Of a stretch of 64,000 bases of DNA, positions 52,541-61,153 are shown in pieces. Under the pieces are notes generated by a model. The model saw only the letters and a program-made list of their open reading frames with translations. It searched no databases and was not told the origin of the DNA. Where the stretch lies: positions 25,411-89,410 of the forward strand of contig NZ_CAIWTY010000047.1 in NCBI RefSeq assembly GCF_903915725.1. Reading direction: 5' to 3'. The stretch comes from an uncultured Rhodopila sp. GTDB lineage: Bacteria > Pseudomonadota > Alphaproteobacteria > Acetobacterales > Acetobacteraceae. Each line of letters begins with the position of its first letter. The stretch's first letter is position 1. Made by a program: the position numbers and the translations under genes.

Positions 52541-53422
52541 CTATTTCATTCCGGTGATCGACTGCACCAGTGCCCGCGGATCGCGATTCGGCCAGCGCCC
52601 GGCATCGACCTGAGCGATGAAATCGCCCACCAGCCGGTTGAACTGATCCGGATCCTCCAGATTGATGGCGTGGCCGCAATTCGGCATCACCGACAGGGCC
52701 GCGGCCGGGATCGTCTGCTTCATCAGCAGCGCCGGCTGCAGGCAGGGCCAGTCTTCGTCGCCAGTGAGTATCAGGGTCGGCACCGTCAGCGCCGCCATTT
52801 GCTGCGCCAGGTCATACAGCGACGGCCGCTGACCCTGCACGCCGAGTTGGGTGTTGCGGGAGCCGATAGCAGAATGTTCGCCGAGTTGGCGCTTGAACTC
52901 GGCGAAACCGCGCGGGTCCTTGTTCTCGAACTGCACGCGGGTGGGGCCGTGGGCGTATTTTTCGGCAAAGGCCTGGATGCCGTGTTCGTCGAGGAACGCG
53001 GCGACGGCGGCGGCCTCGGCGCGGAAGGTGTCCTGCCTGGCTTTCTCCGCGCCGTAGCCGCAGCCGGCGACGACCAGGGATAAGGCGCGCGTGGCGTGGC
53101 GGAAGCCGAAATGCAGCGTCGCGAAGCCGCCCATCGACAGGCCAACCACATGCGCCTGGCGGATGCCCGAATGGTCCAGCACGGCGGCGATGTCGTCTGT
53201 GGCGCGGACCTGGGAATAGCGCGCGGGGTCGTCCGGGACATCGGACGGCGGATAGCCGCGGGCGGCGTAGGTGATCGCCCGGTAGCGCTGGCCGAAATGC
53301 CGCAACTGCGGCTCCCAGGAGCGGTGGTCGCCGGCGAATTCATGCACGAAGAGCAGCGGCGTGCCGGAGCCGGTCTCCTCGTAGTGCAGGCGGATCCCGT
53401 CATCGGTCGTGGCGAACGGCAT
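52541..53422 (-). CDS. Alpha/beta fold hydrolase
   Basis: This 293-aa hydrolase is similar to 3-oxoadipate enol-lactonase and esterase types. Visible: LLFVHEFAGDHRSWEPQLRH, a nucleophile elbow VVGLSMGGFATLHFG (Ser), the acid region LILTGDEDWPCLQP (Asp) and the histidine in VMPNCGHAINLEDPDQF. A cap domain lies at about residues 135-215. Substrate unknown. It diverges from the Rieske gene, with 139 bp between them. Confidence 0.87.
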   Translation of the reverse strand: MPFATTDDGIRLHYEETGSGTPLLFVHEFAGDHRSWEPQLRHFGQRYRAITYAARGYPPSDVPDDPARYSQVRATDDIAAVLDHSGIRQAHVVGLSMGGFATLHFGFRHATRALSLVVAGCGYGAEKARQDTFRAEAAAVAAFLDEHGIQAFAEKYAHGPTRVQFENKDPRGFAEFKRQLGEHSAIGSRNTQLGVQGQRPSLYDLAQQMAALTVPTLILTGDEDWPCLQPALLMKQTIPAAALSVMPNCGHAINLEDPDQFNRLVGDFIAQVDAGRWPNRDPRALVQSITGMK

Positions 53423-53561
53423 GTGGCTCCTCCCGGTTGGTCTTCGGCAAGTCTACGGGTTCCGGCGGAGCCGAACAGAGGGAGCGGCGCGGGCGTTACT
53501 TACGAAGACTTCATTGCCGCGACTACTGGCCCAATTCGGCGATCTGCGCCAGGATCGAGTT
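53423..53561. other. Divergent promoter region of hydrolase and Rieske gene
   Basis: 139 bp without a gene, presumably holding both promoters. No operator was recognised. Confidence 0.35.
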
Positions 53562-54203
53562 ATGTCCTCAAACGCCGCCTCGTCCGCGCCGGAGGTCAAA
53601 CGGCGCGATATGCTGTCGCTGGTCACAACTGCCGCCACCGTTATCGGTGTCGGCGCGGTTGCCTGGCCTTTCATCGATTCGATGGACCCTTCCGCCGACG
53701 TGATCGCCGCGGGCGCGCCGATAGACATCGACCTGAGCAAGATCGCCGCCGGACAACAAATCGTCGTGCTATGGCGCGGGGCGCCGATGCTGGTGGTGAA
53801 CCGAACGCCCGAGGCGCTGAAAACGCTGCAAGACCCGGGGCTGGTTGCCCGGCTGTCGGACCCGAACTCCGGCGTCCGCCAGCAGCCGCCCTACGCCGAG
53901 AATTGGCATCGCTCGGTCAAGCCGGAATACGCGGTGCTTGTCGGAATTTGCACGCATCTGGGGTGCCTGCCGAACTACCTGCCGAGCCCCGATCCGGCGA
54001 CACCGGCGCCGAATTGGCCGGGGGGATATTTCTGCCCGTGCCACGGATCGAAATACGATCTTGCGGGGCGGGTCTATGCGGGCGTGCCCGCGCCATACAA
54101 TCTGCCGGTGCCGCCATATCGGTTTGTTAACGACACCACCGTGCGCATCGGTGACAACCCGCCCGGCGAGACGTTCACGCTGACCTCCGTCGTGCAGATG
54201 TAA
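53562..54203 (+). CDS. petA: Rieske iron-sulfur subunit of the cytochrome bc1 complex (orphan)
   Basis: 213 aa. An N-terminal twin-arginine-type anchor (KRRDMLSLVTTAATVIGVGA) precedes a hinge and the Rieske domain. Both 2Fe-2S boxes are complete: CTHLGC (GICTHLGCLPNY) and CPCHGS (GYFCPCHGSKYDLAGRVYAG). The fold and ending (YRFVNDTTVRIGDNPPGE) match ubiquinol-cytochrome c reductases, which pass electrons from quinol to cytochrome c1. Cytochrome b and c1 genes, which usually follow, are absent: a CoA transferase is next. It either serves a bc1 complex encoded elsewhere or is a second, specialised Rieske copy. Confidence 0.93.
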   Translation: MSSNAASSAPEVKRRDMLSLVTTAATVIGVGAVAWPFIDSMDPSADVIAAGAPIDIDLSKIAAGQQIVVLWRGAPMLVVNRTPEALKTLQDPGLVARLSDPNSGVRQQPPYAENWHRSVKPEYAVLVGICTHLGCLPNYLPSPDPATPAPNWPGGYFCPCHGSKYDLAGRVYAGVPAPYNLPVPPYRFVNDTTVRIGDNPPGETFTLTSVVQM

Positions 54204-54270
54204 GCCGGCTGGATTCGACCGTCGGCGCCCTCTCATGGCAGCATTTGCTTTTGACCGGGAGGAGTAGCGG

Positions 54271-55449
54271 ATGACGACAGCCCATGGTCCCCTGGCGCGC
54301 TTCAAGGTCATCGACCTGACCCGCGTGCGCGCTGGCCCCACCGCGGTGCGGCAATTGGCCGACTGGGGGGCGGACGTCATCAAGATCGAAGCGCCGGCGG
54401 GCGATGCCGGCCTCGGTGGAGAGCGGCACGGGCCGGACTTCCAGAACCTGCACCGCAACAAGCGCAGCCTGACGCTGAACCTGAAAGCGCCCGAAGGTCT
54501 GGCCGTGCTGAAGCGGCTGGTGGCGCAGGCGGATGTGGTGGTGGAGAACTACCGGCCGGACGTGAAATTCCGCCTCGGCGTGGATTACGAGAGCCTGAAG
54601 GCGGTCAATCCCCGCATCGTCTATGCCAGCATCTCCGGCTTCGGCCAGGACGGGCCGTATCGCGATCGTCCGGGGTTCGACCAGATCGCCCAGGGCATGG
54701 GCGGGCTGATGTCGATCACCGGGGAGCCGGCGCGCGGGCCGATGCGCGTCGGTATTCCGGTGGCCGATCTGACCGCGGGGATTTTCGCCGCGATGGGCAT
54801 CCTGATTGCTTTGCTGGAACGGGAGCAATCGGGTGAGGGCCAGTGGGTGAAAAGTTCGCTGCTGGGCGCGCAAATTTCCATGCTGGATTTCCAGGCGGCG
54901 CGCTGGACCATCGGCAGGGAGGTGCCGGGCCAGGCGGGCAACAATCACCCGACCAGCATCCCGACCGGCGTGTTCGCGACCGCCGACGGGCACATCAACA
55001 TTGCCGCTTCCGGGGACGACATTTATCGCCGGTTCTGCAAAGCCATCGGGGCGGATCATCTCGCTGCTGATCCGTTGTTCGCCACCGGGCGGGATCGTTC
55101 GGCGAACCGGGATGCGCTGAACGAGGCGATTGGCGCGATCATCCGGGGGAAGCCGTCGGCGGAATGGATCGAGGCGCTGAACGCGGCGGGCGTGCCGTCG
55201 GGGCCGATTTACAGGATGGATCAGGTCTTCGCGGATGCCCAGGTGAAGCATCTGGCAATGACGCGGACGGTGCCGCATCCGGTGCTGGGCGATATCGAGG
55301 TTATCGGCCAGCCGATAGAACTCAGCCGCACGCCCTGGAGTATTCGCAGCGCGACGCCGGAGCCGGGCGAACATACCAGCGCGGTGCTGGCGGAGCTGGG
55401 CTACGGCGCGGAGGAGATCGCTGCATTGCGGGCGGCCAAGGTGGTTTGA
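54271..55449 (+). CDS. CaiB/BaiF CoA-transferase family III protein
   Basis: This 392-aa enzyme moves CoA between carboxylic acids. The N-terminus RFKVIDLTRVRAGPTAVRQL, the catalytic aspartate region RLVAQADVVVENYRPDVKFR, and VYASISGFGQDGPYRDRPGF, AQGMGGLMSITGEP are typical. The C-terminal small domain includes LNAAGVPSGPIYRMDQVFAD. GGAGGAG lies just before the ATG. The specific acids are unknown; it may link to acyl-CoA metabolism elsewhere in the window. Confidence 0.93.
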   Translation: MTTAHGPLARFKVIDLTRVRAGPTAVRQLADWGADVIKIEAPAGDAGLGGERHGPDFQNLHRNKRSLTLNLKAPEGLAVLKRLVAQADVVVENYRPDVKFRLGVDYESLKAVNPRIVYASISGFGQDGPYRDRPGFDQIAQGMGGLMSITGEPARGPMRVGIPVADLTAGIFAAMGILIALLEREQSGEGQWVKSSLLGAQISMLDFQAARWTIGREVPGQAGNNHPTSIPTGVFATADGHINIAASGDDIYRRFCKAIGADHLAADPLFATGRDRSANRDALNEAIGAIIRGKPSAEWIEALNAAGVPSGPIYRMDQVFADAQVKHLAMTRTVPHPVLGDIEVIGQPIELSRTPWSIRSATPEPGEHTSAVLAELGYGAEEIAALRAAKVV

Positions 55450-55483
55450 GCGCGTATAAACGGATTTAGAGGGAAACGACGCA

Positions 55484-56122
55484 GTGCCTGATCTGTTCGA
55501 GATTATCGGAACCACGCGGTCGATGCGGCGGCTGAAACCGGACCCGGTGCCGGACGAGCTGATCAGGCAGATTCTGGAGGCCGGCACCGCGGCGGCGAAT
55601 GGCGGCAATTTCCAGACCTGGCGGTTTCTGGTGGTGAAAGACCCGGAGATCAAGAAAGCGGTGCAGGTCTGGTACAAGAAGGCGTTCGACGAGGTCATCG
55701 GGCCTCGTTACGCCACCAGCGCGCCGCCGCCGGGGGTGACAGCGGAGAAATACAGCCGACAGCATGGCGCTGTGGCGTATCTGACGGAGCATTTCCATGC
55801 GGCTCCGGTGTGGATCGTTGCTTGCCTGAAGGATGGCGCCAACCCCGCGCGCGGCGCCGGGGCGTCGATCTATCCGGCGGTGCAGAACATGTTGCTGGCG
55901 ATCCGGGCGCTCGGCCTCGGATCAACGTTGACAACGCGGCATCTTATGTATGCGAAGGAAGCCGACGCCGCGCTGGGTCTGCCGGCGGACGTGCACTCCT
56001 ACGCGATCCTGCCGATCGGCTATCCGATGGGGAAGTTTGGGCCGGTGGGGCGGGGGAAGCTGGCGGATTTCGTGTATCTCGACCGGTGGGAGCAGCCTTA
56101 TCCGGCGGTGGCGGAGGGGTAA
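55484..56122 (+). CDS. Nitroreductase family protein
   Basis: 212 aa from a GTG start. The FMN-binding N-terminus FEIIGTTRSMRRLKPDPVPD and the cofactor loop AGTAAANGGNFQTWRFLVVK are followed by AIRALGLGSTLTTRH and AILPIGYPMGKFGPVGRGKL. It is distinct from the enzyme at 3083-3757. It lies 34 bp after the CoA-transferase and may be in the same transcript; the physiological substrate is unknown. Confidence 0.88.
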   Translation: MPDLFEIIGTTRSMRRLKPDPVPDELIRQILEAGTAAANGGNFQTWRFLVVKDPEIKKAVQVWYKKAFDEVIGPRYATSAPPPGVTAEKYSRQHGAVAYLTEHFHAAPVWIVACLKDGANPARGAGASIYPAVQNMLLAIRALGLGSTLTTRHLMYAKEADAALGLPADVHSYAILPIGYPMGKFGPVGRGKLADFVYLDRWEQPYPAVAEG

Positions 56123-56143
56123 CGCCTTGCAAACCCCGCATCT

Positions 56144-56170
56144 ATGATATACATTCGTCAAGTATATCAT
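56144..56170. promoter_or_regulatory. Operator of the VapBC-type module
   Basis: A perfect 9-bp inverted repeat, ATGATATAC (56144-56152) and GTATATCAT (56162-56170), with a 9-nt spacer, placed just upstream of the antitoxin. This is the expected autoregulatory binding site of an AbrB-type antitoxin-toxin complex. It overlaps an ATG at 56169, which argues for the ATG at 56181 as the real start. Confidence 0.85.
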
Positions 56171-56180
56171 GGGGGCGACC

Positions 56181-56411
56181 ATGCAGATCGGCAAATGGGG
56201 CAACAGCCTGGCGGTCCGGCTTCCAGCGTCGGTTGTTGAAGGCCTGGGCTTGAAGGAAGGCGACGAGATCGAGATCGAAATCGCCGGCGCGCGCGCCTTC
56301 AAGGTGAAGCGGGACACCAGCCGCGACGACGCGTTGGAGCGGTTGAAGGCGCTGAACTGGACGCTTCCCCCCGGCTTCCGTTTCAGCCGGGATGAGGCGA
56401 ATGAGCGCTGA
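56181..56411 (+). CDS. AbrB/MazE-type antitoxin (VapB-like)
   Basis: 76 aa. The swapped-hairpin AbrB DNA-binding domain is at the N-terminus: MQIGKWGNSLAVRLPASVVE then LGLKEGDEIEIEIAG. The C-terminal tail (LERLKALNWTLPPGFRFSRD) would wrap the toxin. A GGGGG stretch sits 5 nt before the ATG; the upstream ATG at 56169 falls in the operator. The gene overlaps the PIN toxin by 11 bp. It neutralises the toxin and, with it, represses the operator at 56144-56170. Confidence 0.9.
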   Translation: MQIGKWGNSLAVRLPASVVEGLGLKEGDEIEIEIAGARAFKVKRDTSRDDALERLKALNWTLPPGFRFSRDEANER

Positions 56412-56820
56412 CGTCTTTCTGGATACGAACATCCTGGTATACAGCATTGGTCAGAACGATACGCGGAAGCCGCAGGCGGCGGCGCTGCTGCGGCAAGGCG
56501 GCATTATCAGCGTTCAGGTGCTGAATGAATTCACCAATGTGGCGCGCCGGAAATTACGGCGGAACTGGCCGGAGATCGCCGACGCCCTCGCGGCGCTGCG
56601 CGTCCTGTTTCCCGAACCGCGGCCGATTGGCCTGGCCACGCATGAAGCGGCGGTGGCAATCGCGGCACGAGACGGATTCGCGTTTTACGATGCGCTGATT
56701 GTTGCTTCGGCGCTGGAGGCCGGGTGCTCGGCGCTGCTGTCGGAAGACATGCAGGACGGACAGGTTATCGACGGGCGGCTGACGATCCGGAACCCGTTCC
56801 GCGGTTCGCCCGGCCCATAG
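56401..56820 (+). CDS. PIN-domain toxin (VapC-like)
   Basis: This 139-aa PIN nuclease starts MSADVFLDTNILVYSIG with the first acidic residue Asp8. It has Glu43 (VQVLNEFTNV), Asp97 in GFAFYDALIVASALEAGC and the late acidic group LLSEDMQDG, completing the metal-binding pocket. VapC toxins cleave specific tRNAs or rRNA to stop growth. It is translationally coupled to the antitoxin by an 11-bp overlap. The active-site residues look intact, so the module is probably functional. Confidence 0.93.
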   Translation: MSADVFLDTNILVYSIGQNDTRKPQAAALLRQGGIISVQVLNEFTNVARRKLRRNWPEIADALAALRVLFPEPRPIGLATHEAAVAIAARDGFAFYDALIVASALEAGCSALLSEDMQDGQVIDGRLTIRNPFRGSPGP

Positions 56821-56890
56821 CCAACCAATCCGAAACAAGCTAACCATGCAACCGGAATGGCCGGGCACGCGGCCAATGGGAGAAACATGC

Positions 56891-57901
56891 ATGTCCATAC
56901 GCCTCGCCGCCGCCGTCACTGCGTTGTTGACTTTGCTCGCCGCCCCGGCCGTGGCGCAGGACAAGACCGTCACCCTGAAGATGTCGTCCTGGTTGCCGCC
57001 CGCGCATCCTTTGAATCCTTCGCTGATTGCCTGGGCTGCCGACATCGAGAAAGAGTCTGGCGGCACGATCAAGGCCACGCTGTTTCCCTCCGAGCAGCTC
57101 GGCAAGGCGTTTGATCATTACGATATGGCGCGGGACGGCATAGCCGATCTGGCATATATCAATCCGGGTTATCAGCCGGGGCGGTTTCCGATAGTCGCTG
57201 CGGGGGAGCTTCCGTTTCTTGTCGGAAATGCCAAGGGTGGCACGGCGGCTTTCGACGAATGGTATCAGCCTTACGCCTCCAAGGAAATGAAAGACGTTCA
57301 TGTCTGCTTCGTTTTCTTCAATGATCCCGGCACGTTCCACTCACGCCACAAGATCGTTCTGCCGACGGACATCAAGGGCGACAAGGTTCGGCCGGGCAGC
57401 GCCGGCATGGGTGCGATGATCACTCTGCTGGGCGGCACCAACGTGCAGGCTTCGGCGCCTGAGGCGCGCGAGGTGCTGGAACGCGGCGTCGCCAACACCA
57501 TCGGCTTTCCATGGGGGTCGATCGTCCTGTTCGGCATCGACAAGGTGGTGAAGTATCATATCGATGTGCCGCTGTTCGCCACCACCTTCCTTTGGGCGAT
57601 GAACAAGGACCGTTACGAATCGCTGTCACCCGGCCAGCGCAATGTAATCGATTCTCATTGCACACCGGAATGGGCGGAAAAAGTCGCCACTCCGTGGGCC
57701 GACTTCGAACATGGCGGCCATGCCAAGCTGGCGGCCGAACCGGGGCATGAAGTCTACACTCTGACGCCGGACCAGATCGCGGCCTGGCGCGCGGCCGTGG
57801 CACCGCTGACCGCGAAATGGGCGTCGAAGGTGGAAAACGGCGATGCGGTATTGGCCGATTTGAAGGCGTCGCTGAAACGCCACGGGGCGCTGGCGGAATA
57901 A
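56891..57901 (+). CDS. dctP: TRAP transporter substrate-binding protein DctP
   Basis: About 336 aa from ATG 56891; signal peptide at residues 1-22 (ending AVAQ). The DctP fold is evident from LKMSSWLPPAHPLNPSLIAW, ATLFPSEQLGKAFDHYDMAR and GIADLAYINPGYQPGRFP. It delivers a carboxylate or similar anion to the membrane subunits encoded next. The ligand-contact arginine region is present, but the ligand cannot be named. It is the first gene of a tight dctP-dctQ-dctM unit, each gene starting within 3 bp of the previous stop. Confidence 0.94.
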   Translation: MSIRLAAAVTALLTLLAAPAVAQDKTVTLKMSSWLPPAHPLNPSLIAWAADIEKESGGTIKATLFPSEQLGKAFDHYDMARDGIADLAYINPGYQPGRFPIVAAGELPFLVGNAKGGTAAFDEWYQPYASKEMKDVHVCFVFFNDPGTFHSRHKIVLPTDIKGDKVRPGSAGMGAMITLLGGTNVQASAPEAREVLERGVANTIGFPWGSIVLFGIDKVVKYHIDVPLFATTFLWAMNKDRYESLSPGQRNVIDSHCTPEWAEKVATPWADFEHGGHAKLAAEPGHEVYTLTPDQIAAWRAAVAPLTAKWASKVENGDAVLADLKASLKRHGALAE

Positions 57902-57903
57902 CC

Positions 57904-58413
57904 ATGTCCGCTGCCGCCGCGATGGACCGCTTCATCGACGCGATCGAGTGGCTCGCCGCGGCGTTTGTCGGCATCGTTGCGCTGGATATTTTCGTCAGCG
58001 TGCTGTTGCGCTATTTCTTTTCCGTCTCGATCCCGGACAGCTACGATTTCGGCAAGCTGCTGCTGGGTATCCTGATCTTCTGGGGCATCGCCGCCACCAG
58101 CTACCGCGGCGGCCATATCACCGTCGATCTGGTCTGGTCCGCCGCCGGCCCGCGCGGCAAGCGCCTGATCGATATTTTCGCGACCCTGGTTCTGCTGTTC
58201 GTTGTGACCGTGCAGACGGTCATGCTGTTCGACAAGGTGCGGCTGATCTACCAGGACCATGTGCTGACCTATGATCTGGGCATCCCGACCTGGCCGTTCG
58301 CGCTGGTGGCGTGGCTCGGGGACGTTTCGGCGGTGCTGCTGATCGCCATCCGCACGTATCGGCTGATTTTCCACCCGGAGGAGGTCGCCGACGTGCACGG
58401 GGCGGTGGAATAG
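57904..58413 (+). CDS. dctQ: TRAP transporter small permease DctQ
   Basis: 169 aa with four membrane helices (about residues 12-34, 45-65, 88-110 and 130-150). The segment LRYFFSVSIPDSYDFGKLLL and the following GIAATSYRGGHITVDLV are typical of DctQ. It stabilises the large permease and couples it to the binding protein. It starts 2 bp after dctP and ends 1 bp before dctM. Confidence 0.93.
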   Translation: MSAAAAMDRFIDAIEWLAAAFVGIVALDIFVSVLLRYFFSVSIPDSYDFGKLLLGILIFWGIAATSYRGGHITVDLVWSAAGPRGKRLIDIFATLVLLFVVTVQTVMLFDKVRLIYQDHVLTYDLGIPTWPFALVAWLGDVSAVLLIAIRTYRLIFHPEEVADVHGAVE

Positions 58414-58414
58414 C

Positions 58415-59719
58415 ATGGACATATCCAGCGACGCCGTCGCCGCCATCGGCTTCATCGTTCTCTTCGCCCTGATGCTGTTGCGCGTGCCGATCGGCATGGC
58501 GATGGGGTTGGTGGGGGTGAGCGGGTTCGGGTATCTGGCAGGCGGCTCCCCTGCCCTGAAGATGGTCGCGCAGACGTCGATGCGGGTCGTCACCGACTAC
58601 CAGTTCGGCGTGATCCCGATGTTCCTTCTGATGGGCGCCATCGCCTCGCGCAGCGGCATGAGCAAGGAATTGTTCCAGGCCGCCAACCGCTTTGTCGGAC
58701 ATTGGCGCGGCGGGTTGGGCATCGCGACGATCGCGGCCTGCGCCGGGTTCGCGGCGATCAGCGGGTCGTCGGTGGCGACGGCGGCGACGTTCTCCACCGT
58801 TGCGTATCCGGAGATGCGGCGGTTCGGTTACCCGAAGTCGTTCGCGACGGGGGTCATCGCTGCGGGCGGCACGCTGGGGGCCATGTTCCCGCCGTCGATC
58901 GTGCTGGCAGTGTATGGGCTGATCACCCAGCAGGACATCGGCAAGCTGTTCATAGCCGGCATCCTGCCCGGCCTGCTCGCCGTGTGCATGTATATGGCAA
59001 CGATCGCGCTGATCGGCCTGCTGCGCCCCGATTGGCTGCCGGCGGCGCGGGTGGCGTCGTGGCGGGACCGGTTGCAGGCGTTGAAACAGGTCTGGGCGCC
59101 GATGCTGCTGTTCGCGTTCGTCATCGGCGGATTATATGGCGGGCTGTTCACCCCGACCGAGGCCGGCGGGATGGGCGCGGGCGGGGCGGCGGTAATCAGC
59201 GTGGCCAGGCGGCGGCTGTCACGAGCGGATTTGCTGGCGTCGCTGCTGCAGGCCACCCGCACCGCCGCGGCGGTGTTCACCGTGCTGATTGGCGCAATGC
59301 TGTTCGGGTATTTCCTGACCGTTACGCAGACACCGCAAAAGGTCACCGCATTCATTACGGACCTGGGCCTCAGTCCCATCGGCGCGCTGCTGTTGATCAT
59401 GCTGATGTATTTGGTGCTCGGCTGCCTGATGGATGCGATGGCGATGGTGATCCTTACGGTGCCGATCATTTTTCCAGCGGTGACGGCGCTGGGGTTCGAC
59501 CCGATCTGGTTCGGGGTGATCATCGTCATGACGGTGGAACTGGGGCTGATTCATCCGCCGGTCGGGATGAATGTGTTCGTGATCAAGACGGTGGTGAAGG
59601 ACGTTTCGTTTTCAACGATCTTCTACGGGGTGATTCCGTTCGTGCTGACGGATATCGTCCGGCTCGCCATCCTGATCGCCTTCCCGGCCATTGCGACGTG
59701 GCTGCCCGAGCGGATGTAA
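58415..59719 (+). CDS. dctM: TRAP transporter large permease DctM
   Basis: 434 aa with about 12 helices. This is the sodium-coupled translocation subunit. Family stretches: LLRVPIGMAMGLVGVSGFGY, FLLMGAIASRSGMSKELFQA, ISGSSVATAATFSTVAYPEM and VELGLIHPPVGMNVFVIKTV near the C-terminus. It is the last gene of the dctPQM unit. The following gene for a disulfide oxidoreductase starts 57 bp later and could be cotranscribed. Confidence 0.95.
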   Translation: MDISSDAVAAIGFIVLFALMLLRVPIGMAMGLVGVSGFGYLAGGSPALKMVAQTSMRVVTDYQFGVIPMFLLMGAIASRSGMSKELFQAANRFVGHWRGGLGIATIAACAGFAAISGSSVATAATFSTVAYPEMRRFGYPKSFATGVIAAGGTLGAMFPPSIVLAVYGLITQQDIGKLFIAGILPGLLAVCMYMATIALIGLLRPDWLPAARVASWRDRLQALKQVWAPMLLFAFVIGGLYGGLFTPTEAGGMGAGGAAVISVARRRLSRADLLASLLQATRTAAAVFTVLIGAMLFGYFLTVTQTPQKVTAFITDLGLSPIGALLLIMLMYLVLGCLMDAMAMVILTVPIIFPAVTALGFDPIWFGVIIVMTVELGLIHPPVGMNVFVIKTVVKDVSFSTIFYGVIPFVLTDIVRLAILIAFPAIATWLPERM

Positions 59720-59776
59720 TTGGACCGTTGCGGACGCTGCCTGGATAATCGAAGGATCCGTCAGGAGATCCGCAAG

Positions 59777-61153
59777 ATGAACCGCCGCTTTGACGCCATT
59801 GTTATCGGCACCGGACAGGCCGGACCATCCCTCGCGGCGCGGTTGACCGCCGCCGGCATGACCGTCGCGATCGTGGAACGGCATCTCGTTGGCGGCACTT
59901 GCCTCAACACCGGCTGCACCCCCACAAAGACACTCGTTGCAAGTGCGTATGCCGCACATCTGGCGCGCCGCGGGGCGGATTTCGGGGTGATCACTGGGGA
60001 AGTTCGGATCGACATGGCGCGCGTCCACGCCCGGTCGCAGAAAATCGCCACGGATGGCCGCACCGGCAACGAAACCTGGCTGCGCGGCATGGAACGCTGC
60101 ACGCTGCTGATGGGTCACGCCCGGTTCGAGGGCCCGCGCACGGTGCGCGTCGGCGACGACGTGCTGGAAGCAGAGCGCATCTTCATCAATGTCGGCGGCC
60201 GAGCGCTGGTCCCGGACATGCCGGGCGTCAATGACGTGACCTATTTCACCAACAGCTCGATGCTGGCGACGGATGTCCTGCCCGAGCATCTGGTCGTCAT
60301 CGGCGGCAGCTATATCGGCCTGGAATTTGCCCAGATCTATCGTCGTTTCGGATCAAATGTAACGGTCGTCGAAAAAGGCCCCAGGTTGGTCGGACGGGAG
60401 GACGAGGACATATCCGCGTCGATCCGATCGATCCTGGAAGCGGAAGGCATCGCCGTCCGCACCAACGCCGAGTGCATCCGCTTCGCGCGCCATCCGCGGG
60501 GCATCGGCATCGGCGTCGATTGCACAGACGGCGAACCCGAGATCATCGGCAGCCACCTGCTGCTGGCGGTCGGGCGGCGGCCGAACACGGACGATTTGGG
60601 GCTGGAAAACACCCCCATCGAAACCAACCCCCGCGGCTTCATCCACGTCAATGATCGGCTTGAAACCACCGTGCCGGGGATTTTTGCGCTTGGCGACTGC
60701 AACGGACGCGGCGCGTTCACCCACACGGCGTATAATGATTACGAAATTGTTGCGGACAACCTGCTCGACGGCGCGGACCGCAAGGTCAGCGACCGGATCC
60801 CGTGCTACGCGCTTTATATTGATCCGCCCCTGGGACGCGTTGGACTGACCGAAACGGAAGCGCGCGCAACGGGCAAACGGATAAGCGTCGGCATGCGGCC
60901 AATGACGCGCGTCGCAAGGGCGCGGGAAAAGGACGAGCAACAGGGCCTGATGAAGATCGTCGCGGATACCGAAACAAATGCCATCCTGGGCGCGGCGATC
61001 CTGGGCACCGGCGGCGACGAGGCAATTCATGCCGTGCTCGACATGATGGCGGCGGGCGGCGATGCCGCGAAGCTGGCCCGCACAATGCACATCCATCCAA
61101 CCGTTTCGGAACTGTTGCCGACCATCGCCGGCGAGCGCAGCGAAACGGGTTAG
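59777..61153 (+). CDS. FAD-dependent pyridine nucleotide-disulfide oxidoreductase (mercuric-reductase-like)
   Basis: 458 aa, with AGGAGA 7 nt before the ATG. FAD-binding DAIVIGTGQAGPSLAARLTA is followed by the redox-active disulfide GTCLNTGCTPTKTLVASAYA. The NAD(P) motif VVIGGSYIGLEFAQIYRRFG and the second FAD motif TTVPGIFALGDCNGRG are intact, and the C-terminal HIHPTVSELLPT supplies the His base. It lacks the N-terminal metal-binding domain and C-terminal vicinal cysteines of MerA, so mercury reduction is unlikely. The substrate is an unknown disulfide or quinone. It overlaps the end of the convergent flavoprotein gene by 4 bp. Confidence 0.9.
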   Translation: MNRRFDAIVIGTGQAGPSLAARLTAAGMTVAIVERHLVGGTCLNTGCTPTKTLVASAYAAHLARRGADFGVITGEVRIDMARVHARSQKIATDGRTGNETWLRGMERCTLLMGHARFEGPRTVRVGDDVLEAERIFINVGGRALVPDMPGVNDVTYFTNSSMLATDVLPEHLVVIGGSYIGLEFAQIYRRFGSNVTVVEKGPRLVGREDEDISASIRSILEAEGIAVRTNAECIRFARHPRGIGIGVDCTDGEPEIIGSHLLLAVGRRPNTDDLGLENTPIETNPRGFIHVNDRLETTVPGIFALGDCNGRGAFTHTAYNDYEIVADNLLDGADRKVSDRIPCYALYIDPPLGRVGLTETEARATGKRISVGMRPMTRVARAREKDEQQGLMKIVADTETNAILGAAILGTGGDEAIHAVLDMMAAGGDAAKLARTMHIHPTVSELLPTIAGERSETG

